Source of the DNA: Achromobacter aegrifaciens | Lineage (GTDB): Bacteria > Pseudomonadota > Gammaproteobacteria > Burkholderiales > Burkholderiaceae_B | DNA: 64,000 bases | Reading direction: 5' to 3' | Assembly: GCF_902859735.1 (NCBI RefSeq) | Contig: NZ_CADIJY010000004.1 | Coordinates: forward strand, 584,666-648,665 | In this document: piece by piece, positions 1 to 8,481 of the stretch | How the letters are laid out: each line of letters begins with the position of its first letter | Position numbering within the stretch: the first letter of the stretch is position 1 | Program-made: the position numbers and the translations under genes | Notes under the pieces: generated by a model | Database searches by the model: none | What the model was told of the DNA's origin: nothing | Seen by the model: the letters and a program-made list of their open reading frames with translations, nothing else

Positions 1-585
1 CGCCTGGACGTGCAGCTGGAACTGGTGGTCTTCAAGTCGGCCGGCGAATCCGTCAATGCCGTGGCCGCAGAAGAGGCCGACGTGGGCTTCTTCGCCATCG
101 ATCCGCTGCGCGGCGCGCAGATCGCATTCACCGCGCCCTACGTGGTCATCGAAGGCGCGTACCTGGTGCGCCAGGACTCGCCCATCGCCAGCATGGACCA
201 GGTGGACCGCAAGGGCCAGCGCGTGGTGGTCGGCAAGGGCAGCGCCTACGACCTGCACCTCACGCGGGAACTCAAGCAGGCGGAGATCTTCCGCGCACCA
301 ACCTCGCCCGCCGTCGTCGACACCTTCATGCAGGAAAACATGGAAGTCGCCGCAGGCGTGAAGCAGCAGCTTGAAGTCGACGCGCAGCGCCTGGGCGGCC
401 TGCGCCTGCTGGACGGCCACTTCATGCTGATCCGGCAGGCCATGGGCGTGCCCAAGAGCCGCGGCGACAAGGCCAGCGCCTACCTGGCTGCCTTCGTCGA
501 GGCCATGAAGAAATCGGGCTTCGTCGCCGAAGCCCTGGCCCGCCACAAGATCCAGGGCGCCGCGGTGGCGCCACTGGAGGCCTGA
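1..585 (+). CDS. ABC transporter substrate-binding protein, family 3 type (5' end outside window)
   Basis: The reading frame is open from base 1 and ends at TGA 583-585, so only the last 194 codons are present. The protein resembles the second half of a periplasmic solute-binding protein of the polar amino-acid type (SBP_bac_3). It has the ADVGFFAIDP and FTAPYVVIEGAYLVR segments typical of the hinge and second lobe, then a VGKGSAYDLHLTREL stretch where the ligand-binding serine/threonine loop normally sits. The signal peptide and first lobe would lie to the left of the window. No permease or ATPase follows, since the next genes are convergent, so the transporter partners must be upstream or elsewhere. 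The substrate cannot be told from this part. Confidence 0.8.
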   Translation, partial: RLDVQLELVVFKSAGESVNAVAAEEADVGFFAIDPLRGAQIAFTAPYVVIEGAYLVRQDSPIASMDQVDRKGQRVVVGKGSAYDLHLTRELKQAEIFRAPTSPAVVDTFMQENMEVAAGVKQQLEVDAQRLGGLRLLDGHFMLIRQAMGVPKSRGDKASAYLAAFVEAMKKSGFVAEALARHKIQGAAVAPLEA

Positions 586-608
586 GCCCGCTGCTCGCGC
601 CTCGCAAG

Positions 609-640
609 AACAAGGCCCCGCTCGAGCGGGGCCTTGTTTT
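609..640. terminator. Intrinsic terminator between convergent genes
   Basis: Bases 611-636 form a perfect 26-base palindrome with arms CAAGGCCCCGCTC and GAGCGGGGCCTTG, followed by TTTT on the plus strand and preceded by AA on the other side. It lies between the converging binding-protein gene and the fmdB gene, so it probably ends transcription from the left, and perhaps from both sides. Confidence 0.85.
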
Positions 641-659
641 ATGCGCCATCGGCGCGTCC

Positions 660-992
660 TCAGTGGCTGATCATCCAGGGCCTTGCGCCCGCGAACGACT
701 TCGCCCCATCGGGCGTGGTGCGCGTCTTGCCCGCCGTCTTGCCGCCGGAGCAGCATCCGCAATTCATGCCGTGGCCGGAACGCGAACTGCGCGGCTCGTG
801 GGCGCTGCGTTCATTGACCGCGCGCGCCCGGTTCACCGCGGACGATAGCGCCGAGATCGCCGGCGCTCCGCCCAGGATGCGGCCGCACATCGCGCCGCAT
901 TGCGGGCAGGCCGCGGGATCGCGCCACTGGGCCAGAGGCACCAGCGCCGCGAACTCGCCGCAATCGCCGCAGGCATAGTCATACATGGGCAT
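660..992 (-). CDS. fmdB: FmdB-family zinc-ribbon protein
   Basis: A 110-residue protein opening with the FmdB-type single zinc ribbon: Cys8-x2-Cys11 and Cys29-x2-Cys32 within MPMYDYAC...CPQC. The rest is a low-complexity tail with a second cysteine cluster (CGCCSGG). The FmdB family is named after a proposed regulator of formamidase in Methylophilus. The start is the ATG with an AGGAG seven bases upstream. It follows fmdA by ten bases on the same strand, so the two are surely co-transcribed. The family is widespread as a small zinc ribbon of unproven role, so direct regulation of fmdA here is an inference. Confidence 0.85.
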   Translation of the reverse strand: MPMYDYACGDCGEFAALVPLAQWRDPAACPQCGAMCGRILGGAPAISALSSAVNRARAVNERSAHEPRSSRSGHGMNCGCCSGGKTAGKTRTTPDGAKSFAGARPWMISH

Positions 993-1002
993 GGGATGGC
1001 TC

Positions 1003-2232
1003 CTAGCGGTCGCGCGACAGCGGCATGTCCACGCCGCCCTGGATGTGCTTGACGGGGCCGGACGCCGACGGTTGGATGTCGAAGTCGAAAATCTCCGTCG
1101 GCAGCCACAGCGTGGCGCAGGAGTTGGGGATGTCCACCACCCCGCTGATATGCCCCTGCACCGGCGCGCAGCCCAGCAATGAATACGCCTGGGCGCCCGA
1201 ATAGCCGAACTTCTTCAGGTACTCGATGGCGTTCAGGCAGGCCTGCCGGTACGCGACGTTCACGTCCAGGTAGTGCTGCTTGCCGGATTCGTCCACCGAA
1301 ATGCCTTCGAAGATCAGGAAGTCCTTGTAGGCCGGCGTGATCGGGCTGGGCTTGAAGATCGGATTCCTGATCGCGTACTTGTCCATGCCGCCCTTGATCA
1401 GCGACACGCGCATGTGCACCCAGCCCGCCATTTCAATGGCGCCGCAGAACGTGATCTCGCCGTCGCCCTGCGAAAAATGCAGGTCGCCCACCGACAGGCC
1501 GCCGCCCTTCACATAGACCGGAAAGAACACGCGCGCGCCGCGCGAAAGGTCCTTGATGTCGCAGTTGCCGCCGTGCTCGCGCGGCGGCACCGTGCGCGCG
1601 CCTTCGCCCGCCGCCTTGTCGCGCTCCGCTCCCTGCATGGCGCCCATGTGTGCCGTCTTCGGCGCGGGCGGATTGGCCAGCGGCGGCACGCGGTTGGGAT
1701 TGGTGTCGATCAGCGCCTGCTCGCGCCGGTTCCAGGTATCCAGAAGCTTCTTGTCCGGCAGGCAGCCGATCAGCCCGGGATGGATCAACCCGGCGAAGTT
1801 CACGCCCGGGATATGGCGGGACGACGTGAACATGCCATGGAAATCCCAGATGGATTTCTGCGCGTGCGGAAAATGCTCGGTCAGGAAGCCGCCGCCGTTA
1901 TTGCGGCTGAAGAAGCCGTTGAACCCCCACAGGCTGTCCGGCTTGGCGCCGATGTCCAGCAGGTCCACCACCAGCAAGTCGCCAGGCTCGGCCCCTTCCA
2001 CACCCACCGGCCCCGAGAGAAAGTGCACCGTGGACAGGTCTACGTCGCGGACGTCGTCGGCGCTGTCGTCGTTCTTGATTGCGCCGCCGGTCCAGTCATA
2101 GGTTTCCAGCACGAAGTCATCCCCGGGCTTGACCCACACGGCCATCGGAATGTCCGGATGCCAGCGATTGTGGATCTGTGCGTTCTCGTAGGGGGATTGG
2201 GCCAGGTCGACCTTGATGAGGGTATCGGTCAT
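1003..2232 (-). CDS. fmdA: Formamidase (acetamidase/formamidase family)
   Basis: A 409-residue cytosolic amidohydrolase, the length usual for FmdA, expected to hydrolyse formamide to formate and ammonia. Family features are visible along the whole length: the N-terminal NRWHPDIP and GDDFVLETYDWTGG segments, GDLLVVDLLDIG, the central HPGLIGCLPD, and the GGNCDIKDLSRGARVFFPVYV and HFSQGDGEI segments that mark this fold. A zinc-ribbon fmdB gene follows ten bases downstream, the classical pairing. Nothing nearby encodes an amide transporter apart from the unrelated convergent binding protein. Formamide rather than acetamide is assumed from similarity to FmdA. Confidence 0.85.
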   Translation of the reverse strand: MTDTLIKVDLAQSPYENAQIHNRWHPDIPMAVWVKPGDDFVLETYDWTGGAIKNDDSADDVRDVDLSTVHFLSGPVGVEGAEPGDLLVVDLLDIGAKPDSLWGFNGFFSRNNGGGFLTEHFPHAQKSIWDFHGMFTSSRHIPGVNFAGLIHPGLIGCLPDKKLLDTWNRREQALIDTNPNRVPPLANPPAPKTAHMGAMQGAERDKAAGEGARTVPPREHGGNCDIKDLSRGARVFFPVYVKGGGLSVGDLHFSQGDGEITFCGAIEMAGWVHMRVSLIKGGMDKYAIRNPIFKPSPITPAYKDFLIFEGISVDESGKQHYLDVNVAYRQACLNAIEYLKKFGYSGAQAYSLLGCAPVQGHISGVVDIPNSCATLWLPTEIFDFDIQPSASGPVKHIQGGVDMPLSRDR

Positions 2233-2600
2233 TCTCTTTCATCTCCAACGTAACTTGTTGATAAAACAGAAATTTCTATCTCCGACTGTCTCGCGAGCGC
2301 GCCAGGCGGCGTTGCAAGTCGTTGATATGTAAAGAACAGTAGGCGAGTTTCAGGCAACCGTAAACTGGGTTTTCGACCAGTAACCAGGGGATAAATTGGA
2401 GTAGAACTTAAGAGGCATGGGATGCGTCATGCGCCCGCTGCACCCCCACCTGCCATCACCTGATCCAGGGCCATCGCACAACACTCTTTCCATATATTCA
2501 ATACAAAAAACTACACACGCAGGAAACATACCTCCGCCAGACTAATGGATCCGAAATTCAGTTCCTTTTCAAAGGGCAGTGAGCGTATCTATTGGATGCC
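2233..2600. promoter_or_regulatory. Intergenic region between divergent fmdA and glycosyltransferase genes
   Basis: A gene-free stretch of about 370 bases that must carry the divergent promoters of fmdA (minus) and the glycosyltransferase gene (plus). It is more AT-rich than its flanks, particularly 2250-2280 and 2490-2535. I cannot point to a convincing pair of -35/-10 boxes or an operator. Confidence 0.4.
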
Positions 2601-3647
2601 ATGTCGACCGCCCCCTCCGTCTCGTGCAGCACTGCGCGAAATTGTGCGATTTATATTTCCGGCGGCATCGGCGACGGAGTGCTCAGCATGGTTTTTGCCC
2701 GGGCATTGGCCGAACAAACCGGAGGGACGGTCTCATTGCTCATGACTCAAAATGAGTCCGCGCAAGAACTGTTCCGCGCTCAGCCCTATGTAGGGGAAGT
2801 CATCTCGCTGCGATCGGAAAACCGGCTGCAAGGCTGGGAACGAATCACACGGGTGAAGCAGGTCCTGGCGGATCGCGCCTACGACAGCCTGTTTCTCTTT
2901 ACCTTCCGTACTCACATTGCGCTGGCGGCCCGCTTGGCAGGAATTCCACGGCGCATCGGTTTCGTACGCATGCATCATCCGCATCTCGCGGCACTGCTCA
3001 CGCATCGTCTCTGGGTACGCCGCAAAGGAACCCCGCACCCCGACATCTATACATGGCTGCCGTTGCTGTATGCCAAGGCTGGCTATCAGTATGAGCCACG
3101 TTATCCGTCGCTATTCTGTACGGATTCGGCGAGCAGCAAGGCCATCCAGTTCTGCCAAGCGCAATCGCGGACGGTTGGCTTCGGCTTGAATGGATCGATA
3201 CCCTGCAAACGCTATAGCGGCAGAGCATTTGCGGAGGTCGCGCGCATCTTGCATGCGCAAGATAGCGGACTGCGTTTTGCATTGGTGGGCGGCAGCGATG
3301 TCCAGGAGATCGCCCAAGAAATTCGCAGCTTGCTGCCCGAGTCCATTGTTTTGTTGGACGCAACGCAACAGGCCACGGACATATGCGATAGCCAGGCGCT
3401 GATCGCGCGCTGTTCGGTGTTTGTTTCCAACGACAGCATGGGCATGCACATTGCGGCGGCCCACGGAATACCGACCATAGGTCTGTTCGGCGCCACTCCT
3501 GCGTTGCGGTATGTGCCCTGGCTGCATCCGATTGAAGCCGCCGTAAAGGGCGACATGGCCAGCATTGCGCCGCAGACAGTGGCCGAGGCGATCTGGAAGC
3601 ATCTGGCGGCAGCGGGTTCGGACGGATCTGCCCATCCGGCGCACTGA
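2601..3647 (+). CDS. Glycosyltransferase family 9 (heptosyltransferase-like) protein
   Basis: About 348 residues, the size of GT9 enzymes that add heptose or related sugars to lipopolysaccharide core at the inner face of the cytoplasmic membrane. The N-terminal GGIGDGVLSMVFARALAEQ matches the G-x-G-D loop of the acceptor-side Rossmann domain. The C-terminal half has a FALVGGSDVQEI strand and SNDSMGMHIAAAHGIPTIGLFG, the nucleotide-sugar binding signature of GT9. An in-frame TTG lies nine bases upstream, but the ATG at 2601 is preferred. It stands alone, without other LPS genes, so the exact acceptor is unknown. Confidence 0.8.
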   Translation: MSTAPSVSCSTARNCAIYISGGIGDGVLSMVFARALAEQTGGTVSLLMTQNESAQELFRAQPYVGEVISLRSENRLQGWERITRVKQVLADRAYDSLFLFTFRTHIALAARLAGIPRRIGFVRMHHPHLAALLTHRLWVRRKGTPHPDIYTWLPLLYAKAGYQYEPRYPSLFCTDSASSKAIQFCQAQSRTVGFGLNGSIPCKRYSGRAFAEVARILHAQDSGLRFALVGGSDVQEIAQEIRSLLPESIVLLDATQQATDICDSQALIARCSVFVSNDSMGMHIAAAHGIPTIGLFGATPALRYVPWLHPIEAAVKGDMASIAPQTVAEAIWKHLAAAGSDGSAHPAH

Positions 3648-3702
3648 TGCTCGCGGCAGTTATGATGCTGCCCATTCAGTCGCATTCCCAAGGTATCCCC
3701 GC

Positions 3703-4062
3703 ATGGCCGCTCTTGACCGACGCTCCCTCGCCGTCCTGCTCCTCTGCGCCGCCAGCGCCCCCGCCGTCGCGCAAGACTGCGTTGCGCAGGTCCAGGCAGA
3801 GCAGGCGCGCATCGACCGCGCGCAGGACGTGCAGCGCACGCGCGAAGCATCCAACGATCTGCAATTGAATCGCGAGCTGTGCCAGGGCCGGCTGGACCTG
3901 CTGGATGCGCGCTACGCCCTGGTCGACGACTTCGAGGCCTGCCGCCGCAAGGGGGTCGAGTTTCCGGCGAAGATGGCGCGCGCGCTGAGCGACGCGTCCG
4001 AGGAACTGGCCGACAAAAAGGCCGCATGGATCAGAACCTGCGGCCTGCAGATGAAGGATTGA
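3703..4062 (+). CDS. Small exported protein of unknown function
   Basis: The frame is open further upstream, but the ATG at 3703 gives a standard signal peptide: a short basic start, the hydrophobic core LAVLLLCAASAPA, and an AVA cleavage site before QDC. The mature part, about 95 residues, is mostly helical and carries three to four cysteines, one at the mature N-terminus, which suggests disulfides in the periplasm. I recognise no family. It converges with the aminotransferase gene, and a short GC-rich inverted repeat separates the two. Confidence 0.65.
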   Translation: MAALDRRSLAVLLLCAASAPAVAQDCVAQVQAEQARIDRAQDVQRTREASNDLQLNRELCQGRLDLLDARYALVDDFEACRRKGVEFPAKMARALSDASEELADKKAAWIRTCGLQMKD

Positions 4063-4090
4063 GCGGCCCGCCAGCCGGCGGGCGCGCGGC

Positions 4091-5575
4091 TCAGGCGGCC
4101 TGCTTCTCAGCGCTGTGCGGGAAGAAGATGGCCCGGCTTGGATCGAAGCCGTAGCGGTGCTCGAACTCGGTCGCATCCGCGGCCAGCGCCAGCACCGAAT
4201 CCAGGATGAAATCGGCCTTCTCGTCTGGCAGCAGCACGCTGAAGTTCAGCCGGATGAAGCCCGGCTTTTCCATCTCGCGGCCGTCCAGGATGGCCTGGCG
4301 CATCTGCTGCGATTCTTCAGCGTCGATATCCAGCAGGCGATGCACGTAGGGTCCCGCGCAGGCGCAACCGCCGCGCGCCTGGATGCCGAAGCGGTCGCTC
4401 AGCATGCGCGTCACCAGTTGCTGGTGCACGAAGCCGCCGCGGCCGTTGCGCACCCGGAACGAGAAGATCGGCAAACGGGCCGCCGTCAGCGAACCCAGCA
4501 GTTCCAACTGCGCAGCGCCCTGCCATCTGGCCAGCGCGCGCTGTACGAAGTGTTGATTGCGTTGGCGCATGAAATCGGCGCCCAGCGCTTCCTTCACAAG
4601 CAGCACCAGCGCCGCGCGGATATCGCCCACCACATTGGGCGTGCCCGCTTCCTCGCGCGCTTCCAGGCTGCCGCTGTAGTCGTGGCCCGCGGGCGAAACA
4701 AAGCGCACCGTGCCGCCGCCGGGCCAGGTGGGCTTGGTGTCCAGCACCGCGTCGCGGCGCACGATTAGCACGCCCGAGGCGCCCGGGCCGCCGATGAACT
4801 TGTGCGGCGAGAAAACAATCGCGTCGATCGCCGCGTCGGCAGCAGGCGTCATCCGCATCGTCAGATAAGGCGCACCACCTGCGTAGTCCCACAGCATCTT
4901 CGCGCCCGCGGCCTTGACGCGCCGGGTCACTGCCGCCACGTCCGCCACGATGCCCGTCACGTTCGAAGCCGCCGACAGCGCGCAGACGACCAGCGCGCCC
5001 TTCCCGGCTTGCAGCGCCGCGTCCAGCTGGGCCAGCTCGGGGCCGCCTTCCGGGCTTTCCGCCAGCTCGACGACTTCAGCGCCGCATTCGCGCCACGGCA
5101 GGATGTTGGAATGGTGTTCGTAGGGGCCGATGATGATGCGCACCTTGCGGCCCGCGGCGATGGCCTCGCGCACGCCGAACAGATGCACCAGCCGGTTGAT
5201 CCCCGCCGTCGCGCCAGACCCCGCAAAAATCACGGCATGCTCATCGCTCGCGCCGCAGCACCGCGCAATCGCCGCGCGCGCCTCGCGGCGCAGGCGGGTA
5301 ATGAAACCGCCGCAGTATGACGCCTCGGTATGCGAGTTGGCGTAGTACGGCAGCACCTGCTCAAGAATGAAACGCTCGACCTGCATCAGCGCCCGGCCGG
5401 ACGCAACGTAGTCGGCGTACACCAGCGGCTTGATGCCATAGGGCCCCTCGACCACCGCATCCTTGCCGATCAGCCCCTCGGCCAGCGCCGCGGCCACGTC
5501 GTCCGTCTTCAGGCTTTCCTGGAATTGCTGCAACGGAGTGATCTTGGCGGGGGTCGTTTTGGTAGGCGTATTCAT
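4091..5575 (-). CDS. PLP-dependent class V aminotransferase (cysteine desulfurase-like fold)
   Basis: About 494 residues, longer than a typical IscS/SufS-type enzyme. The pyridoxal phosphate features are clear: GSGATAGINRLVHLF for cofactor phosphate binding, a DYAGGAPY segment holding the cofactor aspartate, and SPHKF with the Schiff-base lysine. A GGCACAGPYVH segment near the C-terminus places cysteines where desulfurases carry the catalytic loop, but the real substrate is open. A GTG further upstream would add seven residues; the ATG at 5575 has an AGGA about eleven bases before it and is preferred. It is divergent from an Lrp/AsnC regulator, which suggests amino-acid-responsive control of this gene. 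Confidence 0.75.
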   Translation of the reverse strand: MNTPTKTTPAKITPLQQFQESLKTDDVAAALAEGLIGKDAVVEGPYGIKPLVYADYVASGRALMQVERFILEQVLPYYANSHTEASYCGGFITRLRREARAAIARCCGASDEHAVIFAGSGATAGINRLVHLFGVREAIAAGRKVRIIIGPYEHHSNILPWRECGAEVVELAESPEGGPELAQLDAALQAGKGALVVCALSAASNVTGIVADVAAVTRRVKAAGAKMLWDYAGGAPYLTMRMTPAADAAIDAIVFSPHKFIGGPGASGVLIVRRDAVLDTKPTWPGGGTVRFVSPAGHDYSGSLEAREEAGTPNVVGDIRAALVLLVKEALGADFMRQRNQHFVQRALARWQGAAQLELLGSLTAARLPIFSFRVRNGRGGFVHQQLVTRMLSDRFGIQARGGCACAGPYVHRLLDIDAEESQQMRQAILDGREMEKPGFIRLNFSVLLPDEKADFILDSVLALAADATEFEHRYGFDPSRAIFFPHSAEKQAA

Positions 5576-5683
5576 GTCGGGGATGTTCCTGGGCACACCG
5601 AAATATCATACGATGGAAAGAAATTTGAAACCTCACCTAAATTTTGCCAAAAACCTCATAAATTGGGTCATTTGATCTTTTAA

Positions 5684-6157
5684 ATGGAAAAAATAGATAA
5701 ATTTGATCTGAATATCATCTCCTGCCTGCAAAAGGACGGCGCGCTGTCGCAACGCGAGCTGGCCGATCGCGTCGGCCTGTCGCAAAACGCCTGCTGGCGC
5801 AGGCTGCAGCGCTTGAACGCCTGCGGCATCATTCGCGGCACCCGGGCCGAGGTCAATCTGGTCGAACTGGGACTGGACCTGACGGTCTTCGTGATGATCC
5901 GCACCAGCCATCACGCCAAGGCCTGGGCTGACGGCTTTCGCCAACATGTGGAACGCCTGCCCGAAGTCACGGAGTTCTATCGCATCGGCGGCGACTGGGA
6001 TTACCTGATCAAGGTGGTCTGCCGCGGCATGGCCGGGTACGACCGCTTCTACCAGAAGCTGATCACGGATTTCGAGCTTTCCACGGTGACCGGGTTCTTC
6101 AGCATGGAGGCCATCATCGAGAACCGGCCTCCGGATCTGGGGGGATTGGAGGGATAA
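5684..6157 (+). CDS. Lrp/AsnC family transcriptional regulator
   Basis: 157 residues, the standard Lrp/AsnC size. The N-terminal winged helix-turn-helix is clear (LDRDG-like start, then LSQRELADRVGLSQNACWRRLQRLNACGII), followed by the RAM ligand-binding domain with VTEFYRIGGDWDYLIKVVC. Such proteins form dimers and octamers that bind amino acids. It is transcribed away from the class V aminotransferase gene across about 108 AT-rich bases (5576-5683), so that gene is the obvious candidate target, together with autoregulation. Confidence 0.9.
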   Translation: MEKIDKFDLNIISCLQKDGALSQRELADRVGLSQNACWRRLQRLNACGIIRGTRAEVNLVELGLDLTVFVMIRTSHHAKAWADGFRQHVERLPEVTEFYRIGGDWDYLIKVVCRGMAGYDRFYQKLITDFELSTVTGFFSMEAIIENRPPDLGGLEG

Positions 6158-6348
6158 GGCAGGCGGGGTACGACCCATGCGGACATGACAGAACCGTGAC
6201 GCCGGGACGATCGGATTTGTAATTCCAATGACTGCGGATTGTCGGGCGACGGCCTGCACACTGGCCCTGCCAATCCGCCAGAAGACATGGTTTCCGTGGC
6301 TTCCGGTCGGTATGACGCATATCGATCTTCCCCGCTCACGGAGTCCCC

Positions 6349-7506
6349 ATGAAAAAGCTATACGCCGCGGCGGCCGCCACGGCACTGTCTGGCGCCGCCT
6401 ATGCGCAGCCCTCTTCCGTCACGCTCTATGGCCTTATCGACACCGGCATCGGCTACGCCAACGTCGATGGCGCCTACACCGATCCCGCCACCGGCAGCCG
6501 CACCCGCGTCGACAGCAGCCGCATCGGGTCCACCACCGGCACCACCGCGGGTTCGCGCTGGGGCCTGCGCGGCAAGGAAGACTTGGGCGACGGCCTGTAT
6601 GCGCTCTTCCAGCTGGAGTCCGGCTACGACAGCCGCAACGGCAACTCGCTGCAAGGCGGCCGCCTGTTCGGCCGCGAAGCCACCGTGGGCCTGGGCAGCG
6701 CCGACTGGGGCGAAGTCCGCCTGGGCCGGCAATACAACGTCGCCGCGCGCTACTTCACCGGCATGTTCGGCTCGTCGTTCGGCGGCGGCTTCAATCAGTT
6801 GAACACCGGCGCGGGCCTGGGCTTCAGCTCGGCCTACTTCGTGCGCTACGACAACCTGGTCGTCTATGAAACCCCGTCGATGGGCGGCTTCAAGGGCGCC
6901 GTCGGCTATGCCTTCAACGCCGACGACCGCCGCCTGGCCCAGACAGGCTTCGCCACCGCCGACAACACCCGCGCCATCACGGCCGGCCTGCGCTACGACA
7001 ACGGCCCCGTGATGGGCTTTGCCACCTATGACCAGCTCAATGCCTCGAACAAGCTGAGCCCAAGCCAGACCGACGCCACGCCGCGCTCCTACATTGTCGG
7101 CGGCTCCTACGACTTCGAGGTCGTCAAGGTCGCCCTGGCCTACAACCGCATGAGCGACGGCTGGTTCGCGGGCAAAGGCTTCCCCAATGGCGGCAGCATC
7201 GGCGGCTTCACCGGCACCCCGTCCTACGCATTCGTCAAGGGCTTCCGCTCCAACGCCTACATGCTGGCGCTGGCCGCCCCGGTCGGCAGATCCGGCGGCG
7301 CGTTCGCATCGTGGCAGCGCGCCGATGCCAACAACAAGCTGCTCACGGGCGGCGACGCCACCAGCAACACCTACAGCCTGGGCTACAACTACAACCTGTC
7401 CAAACGGACCGATCTGTATGCGGTGGCGTCCTACACCACCAACTGGGCGTTCCTGGACAACGTCAAGGCGACCGAAGTGAACATGGGCATCCGCCACCGG
7501 TTCTAG
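6349..7506 (+). CDS. Outer-membrane trimeric porin, betaproteobacterial type
   Basis: 385 residues. A clear signal peptide (MKKLYAAAAATALSGAAYA) is cleaved before QPSSVTLYGLIDTGIGY, the usual first strand of Burkholderiales general porins. The protein continues with SRWGLRGKEDLGDGLYALFQLESGY and GREATVGLGSADWGEVRLGRQYN, both hallmarks of the family, and ends in NMGIRHRF with the terminal phenylalanine needed for barrel assembly. A good ribosome site (ACGGAG) precedes the ATG. It is monocistronic, with a terminator 80 bases downstream. It forms a passive channel for small hydrophilic solutes. Confidence 0.92.
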   Translation: MKKLYAAAAATALSGAAYAQPSSVTLYGLIDTGIGYANVDGAYTDPATGSRTRVDSSRIGSTTGTTAGSRWGLRGKEDLGDGLYALFQLESGYDSRNGNSLQGGRLFGREATVGLGSADWGEVRLGRQYNVAARYFTGMFGSSFGGGFNQLNTGAGLGFSSAYFVRYDNLVVYETPSMGGFKGAVGYAFNADDRRLAQTGFATADNTRAITAGLRYDNGPVMGFATYDQLNASNKLSPSQTDATPRSYIVGGSYDFEVVKVALAYNRMSDGWFAGKGFPNGGSIGGFTGTPSYAFVKGFRSNAYMLALAAPVGRSGGAFASWQRADANNKLLTGGDATSNTYSLGYNYNLSKRTDLYAVASYTTNWAFLDNVKATEVNMGIRHRF

Positions 7507-7585
7507 CGCCAGCATTCACAAAACGCTGTATGCAGGGAATCCCTTGATTGCGCCCTCCTCCGCGAAGGGAAGGCCAGATGATCGC

Positions 7586-7612
7586 CGCGCGCCGTTTTGG
7601 CGCGCGTTTTTT
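7586..7612 (+). terminator. Intrinsic terminator of the porin gene
   Basis: Arms CGCGCGCC (7586-7593) and GGCGCGCG (7599-7606) enclose a five-base loop and run straight into TTTTTT (7607-7612). The position, 80 bases after the porin stop codon, fits a Rho-independent terminator. Confidence 0.85.
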
Positions 7613-7656
7613 CTGACGCCGCGCGGCTGCCGGCCGCGCATGAAGACTTGTGCCGA

Positions 7657-8019
7657 TCACATCGGACCCGCCGCCAGCATATAGCTGCCGCCCCGTATCG
7701 TATGCAGCAGCTTGGGCCCCGGCCCTGCATCGATCTTCTTGCGCAACCTGCGCATCGTGACCGCGACCGCATGCGACTTGAAATTACGCTTGTCGTGGAT
7801 ATGCAGCTTCATTTTCCAGACCTGCTCGGCCAGCTCCCATCCCACGCACACGACCCCGGGCCGCTGCATCAGAAAAGCCAGCAAACCGAATTCCTTGGGC
7901 GTGAGCGGCAGGAACTGCCGGTCGCGGTAGGCGCGGCAACGCAACAAGTCCAGCTCCAGATCGGCAAGCTGCAACCTGGGACTGGACTCGGGGGGATTGA
8001 TCACGGAGGATTCAGCCAC
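7657..8019 (-). CDS. Stand-alone OmpR/PhoB-type winged-helix protein without receiver domain
   Basis: 120 residues that are almost only a winged-helix effector domain (about residues 16-118). The order is LADLELDLLRCRAYRD, then LTPKEFGLLAFLMQRPGVV for the transactivation loop region, VAVTMRRLRKKID for the recognition helix and LLHTIRGGSYML for the wing hairpin. A phospho-acceptor receiver domain is absent, since the region upstream encodes a separate DUF4148 protein 26 bases away on the same strand. The GTG start is supported by AGGAG eight bases before it. It could be a stand-alone DNA-binding protein or the surviving half of a response regulator. No histidine kinase is nearby. Confidence 0.75.
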   Translation of the reverse strand: MAESSVINPPESSPRLQLADLELDLLRCRAYRDRQFLPLTPKEFGLLAFLMQRPGVVCVGWELAEQVWKMKLHIHDKRNFKSHAVAVTMRRLRKKIDAGPGPKLLHTIRGGSYMLAAGPM

Positions 8020-8045
8020 GCCGGGCGCTCCTGCCCCGCGGGCGG

Positions 8046-8354
8046 CTATCGCCGCGACGCGTTCTGGCGTTGCACTTCAGCCTGGTACTCCGGCCCCGAA
8101 CGCAGGCGGAAGTACTCCGTAAATGCCGCCTTGTACTCCGGACTGTAGATGTCCGGCGTCTCTTCGCCACGCCAGAAGCGGTCCACGCCCGCGCGCTTCC
8201 ATAGCGCCAGGTCGGCCAGCACTTCGGCGCGCGTCAACGACGGACCATTGGGGTTGGCCAAACCAGCGGGCGGCGGCGCGGACTGCGCCAGCGCCGTGCC
8301 GGTGGCGGCGGCCGACAGCGCCAGGATCAATGCGGCTTTGCGGATCATCTGCAT
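8046..8354 (-). CDS. DUF4148 domain-containing exported protein
   Basis: 102 residues with a signal peptide (MIRKAALILALSAAATGTALA, then QSAPPPAG) and a short mature domain with LTRAEVLADLALWKRAGVDRFWRGEETPDIYSPEYKAAF, the DUF4148 pattern common in Burkholderiales. Such proteins are periplasmic and of unknown role. It is the first gene of a probable two-gene unit with the winged-helix gene just downstream. Confidence 0.85.
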   Translation of the reverse strand: MQMIRKAALILALSAAATGTALAQSAPPPAGLANPNGPSLTRAEVLADLALWKRAGVDRFWRGEETPDIYSPEYKAAFTEYFRLRSGPEYQAEVQRQNASRR

Positions 8355-8481
8355 GCTTGTTTCCTATGTATCGTGGAGGGGACTGCACGATCAAATTCTA
8401 GGAAGGCGATGCAGACAGAAAGCGGATAGCGGGATTACGTTTTTGAAATGGCGGACCGCGGACGCGTGGCCCGCGATGCCG

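Noticed and set aside
6358-7515. A 385-codon frame antisense to the porin
   Set aside because: It is a shadow of the porin gene, with Val/Gly/Ala-rich nonsense and no ribosome site.
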